Shown here in pieces: positions 24,857-36,812 of a stretch of DNA of 64,000 nucleotides. Position 1 is the stretch's first letter. Every line of letters begins with the position of its first letter. The stretch is from assembly GCA_036872755.1 (NCBI GenBank), contig JAVHNS010000010.1:1550001-1614000 (forward strand). The letters are read 5' to 3'. This stretch comes from Orbilia blumenaviensis. Lineage: Eukaryota; Ascomycota; Orbiliomycetes; Orbiliales; Orbiliaceae. Below the pieces are notes generated by a model. That model saw only the letters and a program-made list of their open reading frames with translations. It searched no databases and was not told the origin of the DNA. A program made the position numbers and the translations under genes.

Positions 24857-26374
24857 ATGGAAGAAGCACAGGATAAATTCGAACCAGAATGGATTTGGCC
24901 TGACGACGAGGGCACCAATGTCTACGCCCAGGGATATGGAAGAGACCTCACTGTCATCTTCTCTTTTTCTTCCGATAAACGGAACCCCCCTACCTCTCTA
25001 GCTAACCGACTTTACACCAAATACGAGGAACTTAATGCCGACGATGAAATTGAGAACGAGGACCCTGCGACCACTTTTCCTACCATCAATGAAGCACACA
25101 CCGCGATCTGGAGAGCAATCCATCACATTTGGCCACAGTGTATCTCCCAGCCTGACCTTAGAACCAGGCTGGATTCTGTGGTACGAGTTGATAGTGTTGA
25201 CGGCTCTATTGAGAAGATTTCGTGGGACATTTACTCCCACCCTCTCTTTCCCAAGTTCGTTCAGAATCTTGCAGATAAAAGTCGTAAGTTTGTATATTCA
25301 CTATCAATCCTCTCATAGGCTGAGGGAACTAAAACTCTCCAAAAAGTTGGCGATATATCAGGAGATCTTGATACTGCGGTGGATTTTACCAGCCTCGTCC
25401 GTTACGAACAGCTCGGTGGCAGAGGCTGTACTACTCGGGTTCGTTTGCCTGGAGTTGACGGATACTGGGCCTTCAAGGGAGTAGATTTCCGAACTGCTTT
25501 GCATTATAGCGACAACGAAGGCGACAGCATCATTAGGAACCTGATTTATACATGGCATCAAGAGTGCAACACCCTCCAGCGACTTCCGTCTCACCCTAAT
25601 ATTCTGCCTCCACCGCAAAAGCTCGTTACTTTAAAGTGGCCGGACGGTTTAGCTCAACCGGTTATCTGTGGTGCTTTGTCCCCATTCTACCCTGGAGGTA
25701 CTCTTGCCTCCCGCATTGAGGAGAGTAACAAAACTGGGGTACGCATATCTCTTGAACTCAAGGCGCGGTGGTGCGCTAATATGGCTGCCGCAATGCTTCA
25801 TACTCATCGGGTTGCAAAAACGTATCACAAGGACCTCAAACCTGGCAATTTCGTCGCCGATGAGAACGATAATCTTATCCTTTGCGACTGGGAACAGCAA
25901 GATGCGAACCCTGTAACCCTTGCCCCAGAAGCAGATAGAACATGGGATGTTAGTACGGGGGACCTTCCAACAGCTCCGTCCGGCCGCCCACAGCTACAGT
26001 ACTCAAAATACAGCGGCCCGCCTCGTCGAAACGTGCAAGAGGCTGTTCTCGGAGATGCACCGTGGCATTTATGGAACGTGTTCTCACTTTGGGCGCTTGA
26101 ACAGCCCTGGGCGCTCGAGCTTGCAGAGGTCTTCAGTCTAGGGAGAACCATGTGGATACTACTTCGCCAGCCAGATAGTGACTTCGAGGATATCGAGCAT
26201 CCTGACGAGCTTGTCACTGATTGGGGCGGGTCTGAGGATATCCCCGCTGCCTGGAAGCAAACGATTGATCGATTCATATCACGGGATCCGAATAAAAGAC
26301 CTGATTTTTCGGAATTGTCAGAATTTTGGGTTAACGAGTGGAATACCCTGAAGACTACGAATAAAAACGGCTAG
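24857..26374 (+). CDS. Protein kinase-like protein with novel N-terminal region (484 aa)
   Basis: Two exons (24857-25283, 25347-26374) joined by a 63-nt intron with GTAAGT donor, an ACTAAAA branch-like site and AAAAAG acceptor; other acceptors nearby break the frame. The first 150 residues show no domain I recognise. From about 160 to 475 there is a kinase fold: Lys186 in WAFKGVDF as the ATP lysine, the catalytic loop HKDLKPGNF (Asp305, Asn310), and the metal-binding Asp323 in LILCDWEQ, where the usual DFG reads DWE. HKD in place of HRD plus DWE is common in fungal kinase-like families of accessory regions. Activity is plausible because all three key residues are present, but the substrate is unknown. 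The start MEEAQ was chosen for its good context; the frame is open further upstream. Confidence 0.8.
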
Positions 26375-26634
26375 ATGGCAGATAAAGCAAACTGAAAATG
26401 TACCTCTCTCATGGCCTTTCGGGTAAAGTTGCTCTGTAACAATTTATATTTTTATTTCCTTATCCCTATATGATTCGTATACGTACCATCTGGGGGTTTC
26501 TCCCTCCGGTTGCTTTGGCAGGGCGTTCGGCTTAACAAGAAGAAAATCGTGAAAGACTAAAATCATCAACTTCTGTTCGCATCCACATGACTACCCTCTC
26601 ACAGCGTCAATCTCTTTCTCTGGATTTTTCGTAG

Positions 26635-27072
26635 TTAGTTGCCTATCAGTATGTTGGCCCCTTTTAACTTTATAAATTTATGAGCTACCTTATACTTCTT
26701 GAACACGAACAGCTGTCCCAAAGGACCTAAGGTCGTTGGCGCAGAGTTTGAGTGAGTAATATCTGGTAGTTACTTACTAGTCTTTGACCCAAACTGCCAG
26801 ATAACATGAATCCAGGCATCAATATTAGCTTGAGGGTTGATATCGCGTTCTAGAGTAATAGTCGCATAGCTAGATTCGATCTCCAGCAACGGCTCCGAAT
26901 CAATCTCCTTATCATCTAAGAGAACGAGCCCAAGGACATTAATAAGATTATACTCCTCTAATACAGCGCGAAAGCTCAGCGAGGAACCGGCCGTGCTTTT
27001 CGACGGTTAATATAAGCGCTCTACGAGTTTGTTTACTCGAACCTGAACAGCCCTAATCCCGGATAAAACCTT
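26635..27072 (-). pseudogene. Decayed or partial coding sequence with one intron, unknown family
   Basis: Reading the minus strand from about 27072, one frame stays open for roughly 100 codons apart from a single TAA near 27007. It has protein-like composition (LINVLGLVLLDDKEID, LERDINPQANIDAWIHVIW). It then reaches a GTAAGT donor near 26771. Joining it across about 50 nt to a TTAG acceptor keeps the frame and continues PLGQLFVFKKYKVAHKFIK to a TAA at 26635-26637. No ATG opens it. It looks like the 3' part of a gene whose 5' part is lost. I cannot name the family. Confidence 0.45.
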
Positions 27073-27179
27073 CAGTGACTAAGGGCCAAGCGCCTGCGAC
27101 ACCGTTGGAAGTATCCGGATTGTCGGCGGTGTTCCAAGGAACGGCACTGTTTCCGAACTGGACCGGTATCGCCTTGTTC

Positions 27180-27295
27180 CCACCACTACCCAATTCAATC
27201 TCTTCACTGGTGGCAACCACTAAGCTAGGACGGTAGCGAAGCATTTCCATTATGATACATATCCTGTGAAACCCTAAGGATAAATCCATAAACAA
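27180..27295 (-). pseudogene. Relic of a NACHT-ankyrin gene
   Basis: On the minus strand, IIMEMLRYRPSLVVATSEE corresponds to IKMEMLRYCPGLVAVAATS in the intact receptor. The DNA over 27205-27270 is closely similar to 30498-30560 of that gene. Downstream the frame loses the similarity. It is a short fragment of a paralogue, abutting the dispersed repeat copy at 27279. Confidence 0.6.
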
Positions 27296-27368
27296 ACATC
27301 TTCTAAATCAAATCAGAATGATTTGTAAAATTGTATTTAACTGTGCTTATGCGTAAGTACTTCGCATC
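27279..27368. repeat. Dispersed direct repeat, copy 2 (about 90 bp)
   Basis: Same sequence family as 23904-23997. It touches the NACHT-ankyrin relic, which suggests that the two travelled or duplicated together. After it, 27369-28077 is AT-rich with no gene that I can support. Confidence 0.75.
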
Positions 27369-28077
27369 TATTTAGATCTATAGAGCCGAGTAGTCAAGTA
27401 TATAGTATCGAGATACTTAACTAGATGTCTAGAGTTCCGAAATAGGAAGAAATTCGCATGTATGCAAAATTTTCAGTACAAATGCGAAATCTTACTGGTC
27501 ATATTATCGTTCTCTATAGTAAATCTAACTTGAAAATTTGTGCCTAGCTTGCCTATTCTATAGACAATCTATTAATTTTCTTGTTCTTCCTACCTGCACT
27601 GACCTTTGTATTACTCATTTTACCGTTGCTGCTGCCGCCGCCATCCGATTTGTATGTTAGTTTGTGTGATACATATATATATTTCAGTTAATGGCTTGGT
27701 TTACAGTCATTTGTAATAAGCCAAAACGTAAGCTATAGAATAGGCACATCAAAAAAACTTTTAAGTCAGATTTATTATATATAGCTACCTTGGTGTGGCT
27801 AGTAAGACTTTGCGTCTTTTTTGACAATTTTGTATTTGAATTAGATTCGAATAGTATTGTATGCAAGTGACTTTTTTGCGATTTTGTCTGCCATAAGTTA
27901 CGCGTATACGTCAGTATCTATCTGCTAATTTATACCTATTTGAACAATTTATTTGAATGCTGCACTAGTTCTGAAAGTATCTGACCTAACTAGTTCCATT
28001 CCATTGCCCTGAGGAGTCTAAAGCTAAGATGATTCATCTCACTCATTACCAGCCTCACGATCGGAATTTTTATTTAA

Positions 28078-31000
28078 CTAACCCTTCTGATACCAGAAAT
28101 TCCGCAACAGTTCCACGATACGAACCCGGTCTTTCCGTCTATCTGTGCTAGAGAAAGGTTCCGCTACCGGCGTGAGGGGGCCATCATGTTGATATTGATA
28201 CCAAGTCTCGACTGTCATTATCTCCCTAGCGGGCTTAGTAAGGGTCCAATGCCTACTGACGCCTCTCTCCAGCAACAGCTTTACAACATCGTAGTAGCCC
28301 AAATACGCTGCTACTGAAAACAATTCGTAATCAACCACATTAAGATCAACACCACGGTTCAGGAGCAATTCTAGAACTTCGCAGTGGCCGTTTCTTACTG
28401 CCATAGCACATGCACCTCCACGTCCTATCTTGATGTTGCCATGATGTCCAACTAATGATGCAAAAAGAACACCATCGCTACCTGCATCAACATCAGCGCC
28501 ATACTCCAACAACAACTCCACGACATCTCGATGCCCCGCCCATGATGCCCAACGAAGAGCAGCGCTTTCACCTGCATTAATATCGATATCAGCACCATTC
28601 TTCAACAACAGTTCTACAATATCTCGATGACCATGCGCTGATGCCGCAGAAAGAGCAGCGCTTTTGTTTCTTGCATTAATACCAGCACCACCTTCCAATA
28701 ATAGTTCCACCACATCTTGATATCCATGCAGTGATGCCCCATAAAGAGCACCTTTTTCACCACTTGCATTAACATCAGCGCCATTCTTCAACCACAGTTC
28801 CACGATATTTCGATGACCACCCCATGATGCCGCCGAAAGAGCAGCGCTTTTGTTTCTTGCATTAATACCAGCACCACCTTCCAATAATAGTTCCACCACA
28901 TCTTGATATCCACGCAGTGATGCCGCATAAAGAGCACCTTTTTCACCACTTGCATTAACATCAGCGCCATTCTTCAACCACAGTTCCACAATATTTCGAT
29001 GACCACCCCATGATGCTCCCCGAAGAGCAGCGCTTTTGTTTCTTGCATTAATACCGGCACCACCTTCCAATAATAGTTCCACCACATCTTGATATCCATA
29101 CTCTGACGCCCTATACAGAAAATTTCCATCATCCAGGTTAACATCAGCGCCAACCTCCAAAAACAGCTTTACAATATCTCGATGACCATTCACTAATGCC
29201 CTATAGAGAGCTTTACCATAATACCAGTTAATATTAGCACCATTCTTCAACAATAGTTCCACAACATCTCGATGACCATTCTGGGCTGCCCCACAAAGGG
29301 CTTTACCACCATCCTTGTTAATATTAGCACCGTATTCCAACAACAGTTCCACAACATCTCGATTACCATTTGATGAGGCCCCTAAAATAGCGTTACCATG
29401 ATCCTCATATTGATTGTCGTGGGCCAACAACAATATTAGATCTTCACGATTATTGATAAGTGACCAAGAATAAATCTCAGGGCCACTGGTGTTAACATCA
29501 GCACCATTTTCCAATAACAGTTTTACAATGTCTCGATGACCATTTAGTGATGCCCTTAAAAGGGCACTGTCAGAGTCTGCGTTGACATTGGCTTTATTCG
29601 GGAACGCTCCCACAGTATTAACCCAACCCCTTGGAAGTTCCATGTATCGCGGGTTTCCGAAAATTTCACCCTGTGCGTTGGCGGGAGCTCTTATCCCCAA
29701 TAGGAGTTCAACGAATTTGAGGTGATTTTTGGGGCTACCTGATAGCACACCAGTATCGCAACCAGATTTTGGTAGCACGCGTCCAGAGGCTAGAGGACTT
29801 CCAACATTATCTCGGTGGCCTCCACCCGATGCTCTGGTAAGTACTCTGTCCATTCGAATACTATATACTACCTCATGGTTGGGATCAGCGCCGCTATTTA
29901 AGAGTAGTTCTGCGATCTCATAATAGCCTTGATCGGCTGCTAGCCAAAGCGCTTTGTTACATTCTGCTTTCAGTATTTCCGGGTCCATGTAGACATTTTG
30001 ACCTAATAAATACTGCACACCCTTCTTGAGGCCGCTACGCGAAGCGTAGCAAAGGGCTGAATAGTGATGAAAGTTCAGATCGTATTGGGTTTCTTTTGGT
30101 AGGAGGTAGAGGCTGTTGGACCATCGGATTTCATGTAGGAACTTGCGGACAAAATCTTGCACTGTATCATCCGCTTCGAGGACGGCAGCGAGAGATGGGC
30201 AATACTCGTCGCAAAATGTAGTTAGCGGGAAATCGTGAAGTATCGTCAATGTCCTATTACGAAAGTCCCCAGAAAGAGCACTGGAGCCCGAACTTAGCAA
30301 ATACCCAAAGCAGACTTTCGCCATAGATGCCTTAGCATTGGCTTCTTGGAGGTCTTGCTTAATGATCTGGTCAGCTGGTTGAAACCGCTTAGAAATTATA
30401 TATTCTCGGATAGACGAATGTGCCAACTCAATCCTTACGACATCGTCCCCGTCTTCGTCCCCATCACTAACCCCTTTCGATTTCGAGTCTTTACTAGTTG
30501 CAGCAACAGCCACCAAGCCAGGACAGTAGCGAAGCATTTCCATTTTGATAGGTATCCTGTGATGAGGATTAAAGTAAACTGTATTATTCGTGTTGACTGC
30601 TAGCGCATCAACGAGCTCATCAATTGTTAGCGGCCTTGGAGAGTATGTAAGAAACTGTAGAATCCTTATAGCTTCGTTCTTGTAGTTGTCTGGTATATTG
30701 TTTAATATTCTCGAATAAGTTTCTTCCAAATTCTCAGGAAGATCTTCGAGAGCTTTATCAAGGTTTGTGGGTCCGAGGCACTTTTCAAGTGCATCGAGTT
30801 GGCAATCAACCCACTTAAACCTATTGAACGTTAGTTTTAATATATATATATAGTGCTTTGTTGCTTGCGCGAATACAACAAAGAAGTGAAATGTCTCTTA
30901 CATTCCATTGGCTTTTTCTGAAAGAACCTTTTTGATTCTTTCTCGGCCTTTCGGCCCCCATCTTTTAAATTCCGTCGTCTCCGCCACTCGATGTTCAATA

Positions 31001-32839
31001 AATTCTTGGATATCGTTGCCAATAAGGTCGCTATGAATGGAAACAATTTGAGGTTTGATGGTGCAGTTTTTAAGCTCGGATTCAATGTCCTCTTCGATAC
31101 GGCTCGTTATAAGGAGGTGTATGTTTAGATGCCTTGAACTAGTGACGGTATCTTGTATCCATGAGAGTAACTGTTTTCTGGTCTTTGTGTCGCGACTGCT
31201 TTCGTCTACTGCATCTAAAACCAACCAGATTTCCCCGGCTTTCTCAGCCATAGACACAAAAGTGCTGCGTAGTGACCCCAATGCCGGTTGATCTTTTCCA
31301 TTATTACAAAGAGAAAACAGAGAGTGTAGCTGTTCCGAAACCTCTCCACGTAGAGTATAGAGCTGGCTGGTTAGAACACGAAGCATCTTTTCTAAAGATT
31401 GTTTGCCAACATCGTTATCGTCAAAATAGAAGTAAAGAAGATGGCGATCGATAATCGTTTCGGATTCCTTCAGATGCTCAATGATGATTGAGCTAAGGAC
31501 TGTTTTGCCACATCCAGGAATACCGCGAAGCCACAAAAATGAATTCCGTTGCCTTTTCCATTTCTCAAAGCTCGCGCTCTGGAGAAACCAACGGCCCGAG
31601 TCTTTATGGCGCCGCTGAATAGCAGCGTTATAATTTGTCGAGGGGTCAGCGGGCGACAACCAAGAATCTATCGCCACTTGGACCTGAGAAAATGTGAGAA
31701 GCATAACATTTTTCAACATTTCCTTTACATTTTCACTAACTTCCATACAGTCAATACAACAAATCCTACATGTTCTAAGAAAACAAGAAGTCTTGCAACG
31801 AGCGCGAGATGCACGACGAAAACCAATGGGATGACTAACTAGACGTCACAAGCGTAGCGATCTTTTCCTCTCTCTCCACCTTGTCCGCTCTAACCTCAGA
31901 AAGCAAATTTTTGGCATATGCAGCAGCTGTCATGGCTGCATATCCTTGCCAACCATCGTTTTTGTGAGTATCAGCATAGTCGCATATGCCCCGAATGACA
32001 ATGCAGGGTAATTGATTCATCAAGCCTGCTGCTTCCATCTCAAAACACAGAACTTCCGTTTCTGTAGCAAATTTGTCTCGCAGTTTTGCATTTTTTATTA
32101 ATTGATTTCCCGAAGCAATTAGACCGTAGTGGACTGCTGGATTATCGTCATCTTCTGTTCTTTCGGCTCGTGGTACTATTTTTGATGGATCGTTTCCACA
32201 GAGAACCGCACAAGTTGCACCAGCCATATTCGGTGGGTGCTCGATGTGAGATTCATACAGTACATCGCTAGCTAAATCGGGTCGTCCATATTTTTTTCGT
32301 AGTTTCCGATTATCTTCGAGGTCTAGAAGGCCGGTGATAACTTCGTGAAAGTTATTACCGCGCTTTTCATGCTTGACTTTCACTCCGGTTGCCGCCGCTA
32401 ATAGCAGCAAGGGTGGTTGGTTCAAGTATCCTGTAAGCGTGAAACTTTGACCTTGAATCTGCTTGCCAAAGTCATGCTGAAGGACACTACCTCTCCCATT
32501 CCCCGGAACACTTACTACAATATCGCCAAGGCGGATATCATGACGGCTGCTTGGGGCACCACCAGCTATGCCAACCATTAGGCAAACTCTTATATTATCA
32601 AAGCTGCGTATCATATCCTTGACAACAGCAGTCGCAGATGATGTGCCATATTCTCCCATGGGCAAGGCAGCAATGACGACATTATGACGTCCAATACTGC
32701 CTAAAGTGTAGTGATTGTTATCGTTGGGGGAGAGTTGCGTCGCCTCATCGTGTTCTTTGTCGAGAAATAGTTGGGCGGCTTGATACTCGGTTGCTATAGC
32801 GCAGATCCATCCAATGGTGTAGATACTCGGATCAGACAT
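28078..32839 (-). CDS. STAND/NLR-like receptor: nucleoside phosphorylase-NACHT-ankyrin repeats
   Basis: Proposed exons 32839-31850, 31791-30902 and 30820-28078 give 1540 aa. The last intron (81 nt, GTAAGA donor) is well supported: it restores the NACHT motif GMFKWVDCQLDALEKC. The first (58 nt, GTGACG donor) is inferred; otherwise the phosphorylase and NACHT parts are two adjacent genes. Residues 1-330 are a PNP_UDP-type domain (GWICAIATEYQAA, VGIAGG, RLGDIVVS, CFEMEAAGL, IRGICDYAD). The NACHT NTPase has Walker A GIPGCGKT (about 420-427) and Walker B IWLVLDAVDE (about 518-527). About 15 ankyrin-type repeats fill the C-terminal half, several nearly identical. By analogy with fungal NLRs, the repeats would sense a ligand, NACHT would oligomerise, and the N-terminal nucleosidase-like domain would act as effector. 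The ligand is unknown. Confidence 0.85.
28661..29100 (-). repeat. Tandem 186-nt repeats inside the ankyrin region
   Basis: The string beginning CTTTTGTTTCTTGCATTAAT starts at 28661, 28847 and 29033, so the period is exactly 186 nt (62 codons, two ankyrin repeats). Copies differ at only a few positions. Near-identity implies recent duplication or ongoing gene conversion. Confidence 0.9.
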
Positions 32840-35789
32840 ATTTCCAGAATGTAGCCATAGAGGCGAAGTTTCGAAATATTGGTAAATAATACATCAGTGA
32901 AGCTGGCTCAAACTCTGCCCCGATGGGAGAGGCAGGAGGGAACAGTCAAATATAAGTTGCAGGTACACGCTGACAAGTGATAACAGGCTGAAAGATTAGA
33001 ACAATGAGCCTTATAACCCGGCGTACCTTTGCAGCGGGATAAAATGTTCGTAGCCAATCTTTCTAGACCTATCGGCTTTTCTTGCCTTCTGTTAAAAAAA
33101 AAAAAGAAAAGAAAAAGAAAAACGCTATGCTCTTGCATCGTATGATCGTATGAGGATTGCATAAAGAAGGGTGAACACGAGGAGCCCTCCTGTTACTAAT
33201 TCGCTGGACCTATGCATGACGCAGTCATAGTCTCGGTCCCAGACGCTGTTGACCACACGCAGTCACAACCCCTATTGGCTGGTTATCAACATCGCACGAG
33301 GGCGGATCCTTATTTCTGACAACCCAGGATCCTTCGCCGAGCGACCGAATCCTCTAGTCTCGACTATGTTGCCGCCTACCTTGGAACCATATTGGCCGGA
33401 AACGAGCTCTGTCAAACAGCGCGCCATTTTCGAGAAGCAGGCTAGCATTGTATGCAACTCAACAGTGCTCGAGCGCCTTTCCCAGGTGATATTCTGCCCA
33501 ACATACCCCCCTGAATTGCTAGTTCTGTGGAGACTAGTTACCGAGTCTATATTTAGCAGACCGTTGGTTAGTCTATGCATAGGTATATGAGGCCTTACTA
33601 TATAGTCCAAGAACATGCATCCACGTACCCGGTTGAAACAAAAGGCCTTCTTGTGTAAGCTACATATATCCCCATAACTAGACTCGATAATGCTAACGCT
33701 AGAGAAGGATCTGACTAGCTTTCGACTTAATAGACATGCGTGGTGCCAGCCAGAAACACTCTTCCTTGTAAAGAAGGTCTAGTTACAAGCCTGTTAAACC
33801 CCCCGCCGGGCAACGCAGGCCTAGGAATTAAGTCTTGATCGCTTATATAGATGCCTTCTTAATTAATCTACAAGGTTTACCCCAGCTAGTTGGTATCTTA
33901 AAAAACCTCAACGTATCGCTGCAGCTCTGTAGTTACGTAATTTGCCTCGAAGAGTCCATGAATATAGTAACTGATGAATCTCGAGCTTGATGACAAGCCA
34001 TTCTGCATAGCTGCCATAAAGGGGAGCTAGTAGAAAGTAGGTAACGTTTGGCTTGTGCCTGGGCCCCACTTAAAGCATATTGCTATACAGAGTGGATTCT
34101 CAAAAGAAAGATCTTCAGGCGTATGGTCGGTCTCCCTCCGTCTACGCAGTCCCTTTCTAGGGCGAAACAGGAAATAACAACTATGTTTGGTTTTCAGAGT
34201 TTCGGAAATCTAAAAACTCCTTCCTTCACATTCCGATAGCCTAGTAGGTTTGCTGCGCCGCATCAAACATTGCATGAGCATGCATATTTGGTTACAGCCC
34301 GCAGACCCTCGTCAAATCAAAATTGTAGGCTGGATTTCTTCTTATCTATTCCGATAGCATTCATACAGCCACATATGCAAGGACTTTTTGCTTGCACATG
34401 CGGATATGGTACATATGTTCAGGGTAAAGGCGAAAAAGAAACGCGTCGTTTGCCCTCCCCGCACAATAGAGTAGAGAAAAAATTCACAATACCGAAGATT
34501 ATATACTGCCCTGTTAACTTCACCTTTAGTGTTCTCACCAAAAAGGATAGAGAGATTGAAATGATGTCGTACTTAGATTGAAATGGACTTAGAAACATAT
34601 GCTTGTAGTACCAAAACCTTACGCTCATACCTCGCCCAAATACCCCGCTACAAATTTGAAAACCGAATCCATATAATTTATACCGCAGTGGCGCTTAAGA
34701 ACGCTGGGATGGATGCCACCATCAGGGCATTTCGAACTATCTGACGGTGGGAAATTCTAACTATTTATCTTGATCGTGGGCGAAACTAGAGCTGGGAAAA
34801 GTATCTTCGCCAAGACGATAGCACCAAATGCCAATGTTAGAATTGAGCATAGCTTAGGTCTTGGTAGGTGTCCGGTCCACCTTAGGCAATTGAAATAGTA
34901 GAGACTTTCTCACCATAAGCTACCAGGTAGCCTGACAGACACTTAATAATGTGCTCTAGATACATTAAGCTCAACGGCCTTTCCTGTCAAAGTTGGTCGG
35001 CTTTGTGAGTATTACTACGTCTCTTATCTACTCCCTCGAGGCCTCTATGTCTGACCAGACAGAATAAGGTTAAACACTTTGCCCAGACAAATTGATCCGC
35101 ATTAAGATACGCCACACAAAGCCGCCATGATATCTACACTCGGATGTAACATATAATGAGCAGTCGTTAACTTTTACTTAACATGAAAGTTGAGGGGATA
35201 CCCACTAGCGGGGCACCTTTCCCTCCAAAACGCCCGGCAAACGCAAATGACGACATTCGATAACGGTGCTTCTTTGTCAAAAATGTTGACAACACAACTA
35301 CAACTTCCGTACCACTTCCCCGCTACCTGCATCGGCGGCCGGCTCCTTTGCTTCGAGCCCGGCCATGCTTTACGTTGGTGACTTACTACCGGTAAAATTG
35401 TGGGTGCGGAATCTCGGCCCTCTTGGCAAAACGCTCATGTGGTATCCATCGTAGGATATGCAAGCGCATATCTGCAGGCGCATATATCTGCATGCATTCG
35501 CATGCTATTGTTACAACGTTGTAAACTGGAATCTATGTTTATTACCGGCTAGTCCGCATTAACCCCGGCGAAATCAAGTCGTAATGCCCGAAGATATTTG
35601 TCGTCTCCAAAATGATTCATCGATTCAGGTTGGGGTCGTCAACACAAAGATGTGTATGGTTATCACCTAGCACGTTGATACCTTCGAATATATTATAGGA
35701 TAAATGCGATTGCTAGGTTGACTGTGTGCATGAGATATGTCTAAATATTATTCGGAAAGCAAGTCATAGTATAGCACTAAAAATCATCC
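32840..35789. other. Gene-poor region, no supported gene
   Basis: About 2.9 kb upstream of the receptor. It contains A-rich tracts near 33091-33122. Overlapping plus and minus frames at 33249-33616 (about 113 codons each) open with TTG or lack any recognisable sequence. It could contain eroded mobile DNA, but I see no terminal repeats. Confidence 0.4.
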
Positions 35790-36356
35790 TCTTTATTGTA
35801 CCAAAGAATTATTTTCAGGTCTTTCTCTAGTCGCGTCCCTAGCTGAGCTTACGCTTCCCATCTCTTTGCGCCTTTGCTGTGTGTATTTATTGGCTGGCGT
35901 ACCATTGCGGATATCAAAGGCAATTCGTCCGTTAGGTAAAGTGGCCATGATTTTCCAAAGGGTATCAGTCACACGGTCCGAATTATAACCGCAAAGTCGA
36001 GCATGAATTTCAAGTCAAGGTCTTTCCTTTTCTCTAGCAACATTATCTCATAAATTCATAGACCGAATTGGGTACTTAGGATTCACTAAATCTTGTTCGC
36101 TTCGTGGAGGCTGATACACGAGCCCACTAGCTGCTAGATTTCACAATGTAAGATTCTCAGAATGCCAGCCTACCAGAGAGCGCTCCTCCACCGCAAACCC
36201 TAGTAAGTTTTCTGGCGCAGATGCCAAAGCCTCCAAGGATCTAACCGTGGAAGGTGGAAAAACAAAATCCCAAAATTTTTTCAAGAAAGCCTGAAATGGT
36301 AGAAAAGAGGCATGTGGAGTAGGGAAATGCTTCTGAGAACCTAAGCTCCAAGTCAC
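35790..36356 (-). pseudogene. Possible decayed gene, one frame broken by three TGA stops
   Basis: On the minus strand one reading frame runs from about 36356 to a TAA near 35790 with coding-like stretches (FAVEERSLVGWHSENLTL, NLAASGLVYQPPRSEQDL, LPNGRIAFDIRNGTPANK). The only interruptions are three TGA codons, which can arise from CGA by C-to-T change. No start is visible. The family is not recognised. Confidence 0.3.
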
Positions 36357-36611
36357 AACCTAATTGTAAGGAGATATATCCTACCTATCATTATAATGTG
36401 CACTATAACAACAGTGTATCAAAGAGTCATTAGAGTTTTAAGTACCTTGCAGCGATGTACGTCCTGCAGCCGGTACTATGCCCACTACGTTATATTATTA
36501 AACATCTTTCAATGCAAATAATTTGAACAGCTATATCCTGTGTTCCAATGCCAACATTAACTGCCTTCATGGCCCTGGAATTTCATATGTGCGGATCACC
36601 TCTTGGCCATC

Positions 36612-36812
36612 ATGGTCGAGGAAGAAGGGGCCACCGATGGCTCCATACCACAATACGAGTGGCTTTTGTCGATTCTGAAAGGGGGGGCGAGTTTTCAAAG
36701 AGCTCGAAGATATGATTTTGGATATCAAGAAGATAATTTTAGCACTCTTTGAACGGAAAAATGAGGGTTCCAAACATGCCGAAGACCATTATCGTGAACG
36801 TTGGACTCCTTA
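36612..36812 (+). pseudogene. Possible frameshifted coding fragment at a poly-G run
   Basis: A plus-strand frame starts with ATG at 36612 (MVEEEGATDGSIPQYEW ... ILKGG). At the run of seven G (36681-36687) a one-base shift continues into a different open frame, RVFKELEDMILDIKKIILAL, which ends with TAG at 36811-36813. The second half is a convincing amphipathic helix. The minus-strand frame over the same bases is the alternative. Confidence 0.22.

Noticed and set aside
25358..25618. Antisense frame containing Met-Pro-Cys near 25556
   Set aside because: It overlaps the kinase domain on the opposite strand and the MPC is internal to the frame; the following residues do not match the family.
33249..33616. 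Overlapping 113-114-codon frames on both strands
   Set aside because: Both open with TTG, neither has protein-like motifs, and each is the mirror of the other.
34718..34731. Minus-strand ATG CCC TGA resembling the family start
   Set aside because: The third codon is a stop, and the downstream sequence shows no family similarity.
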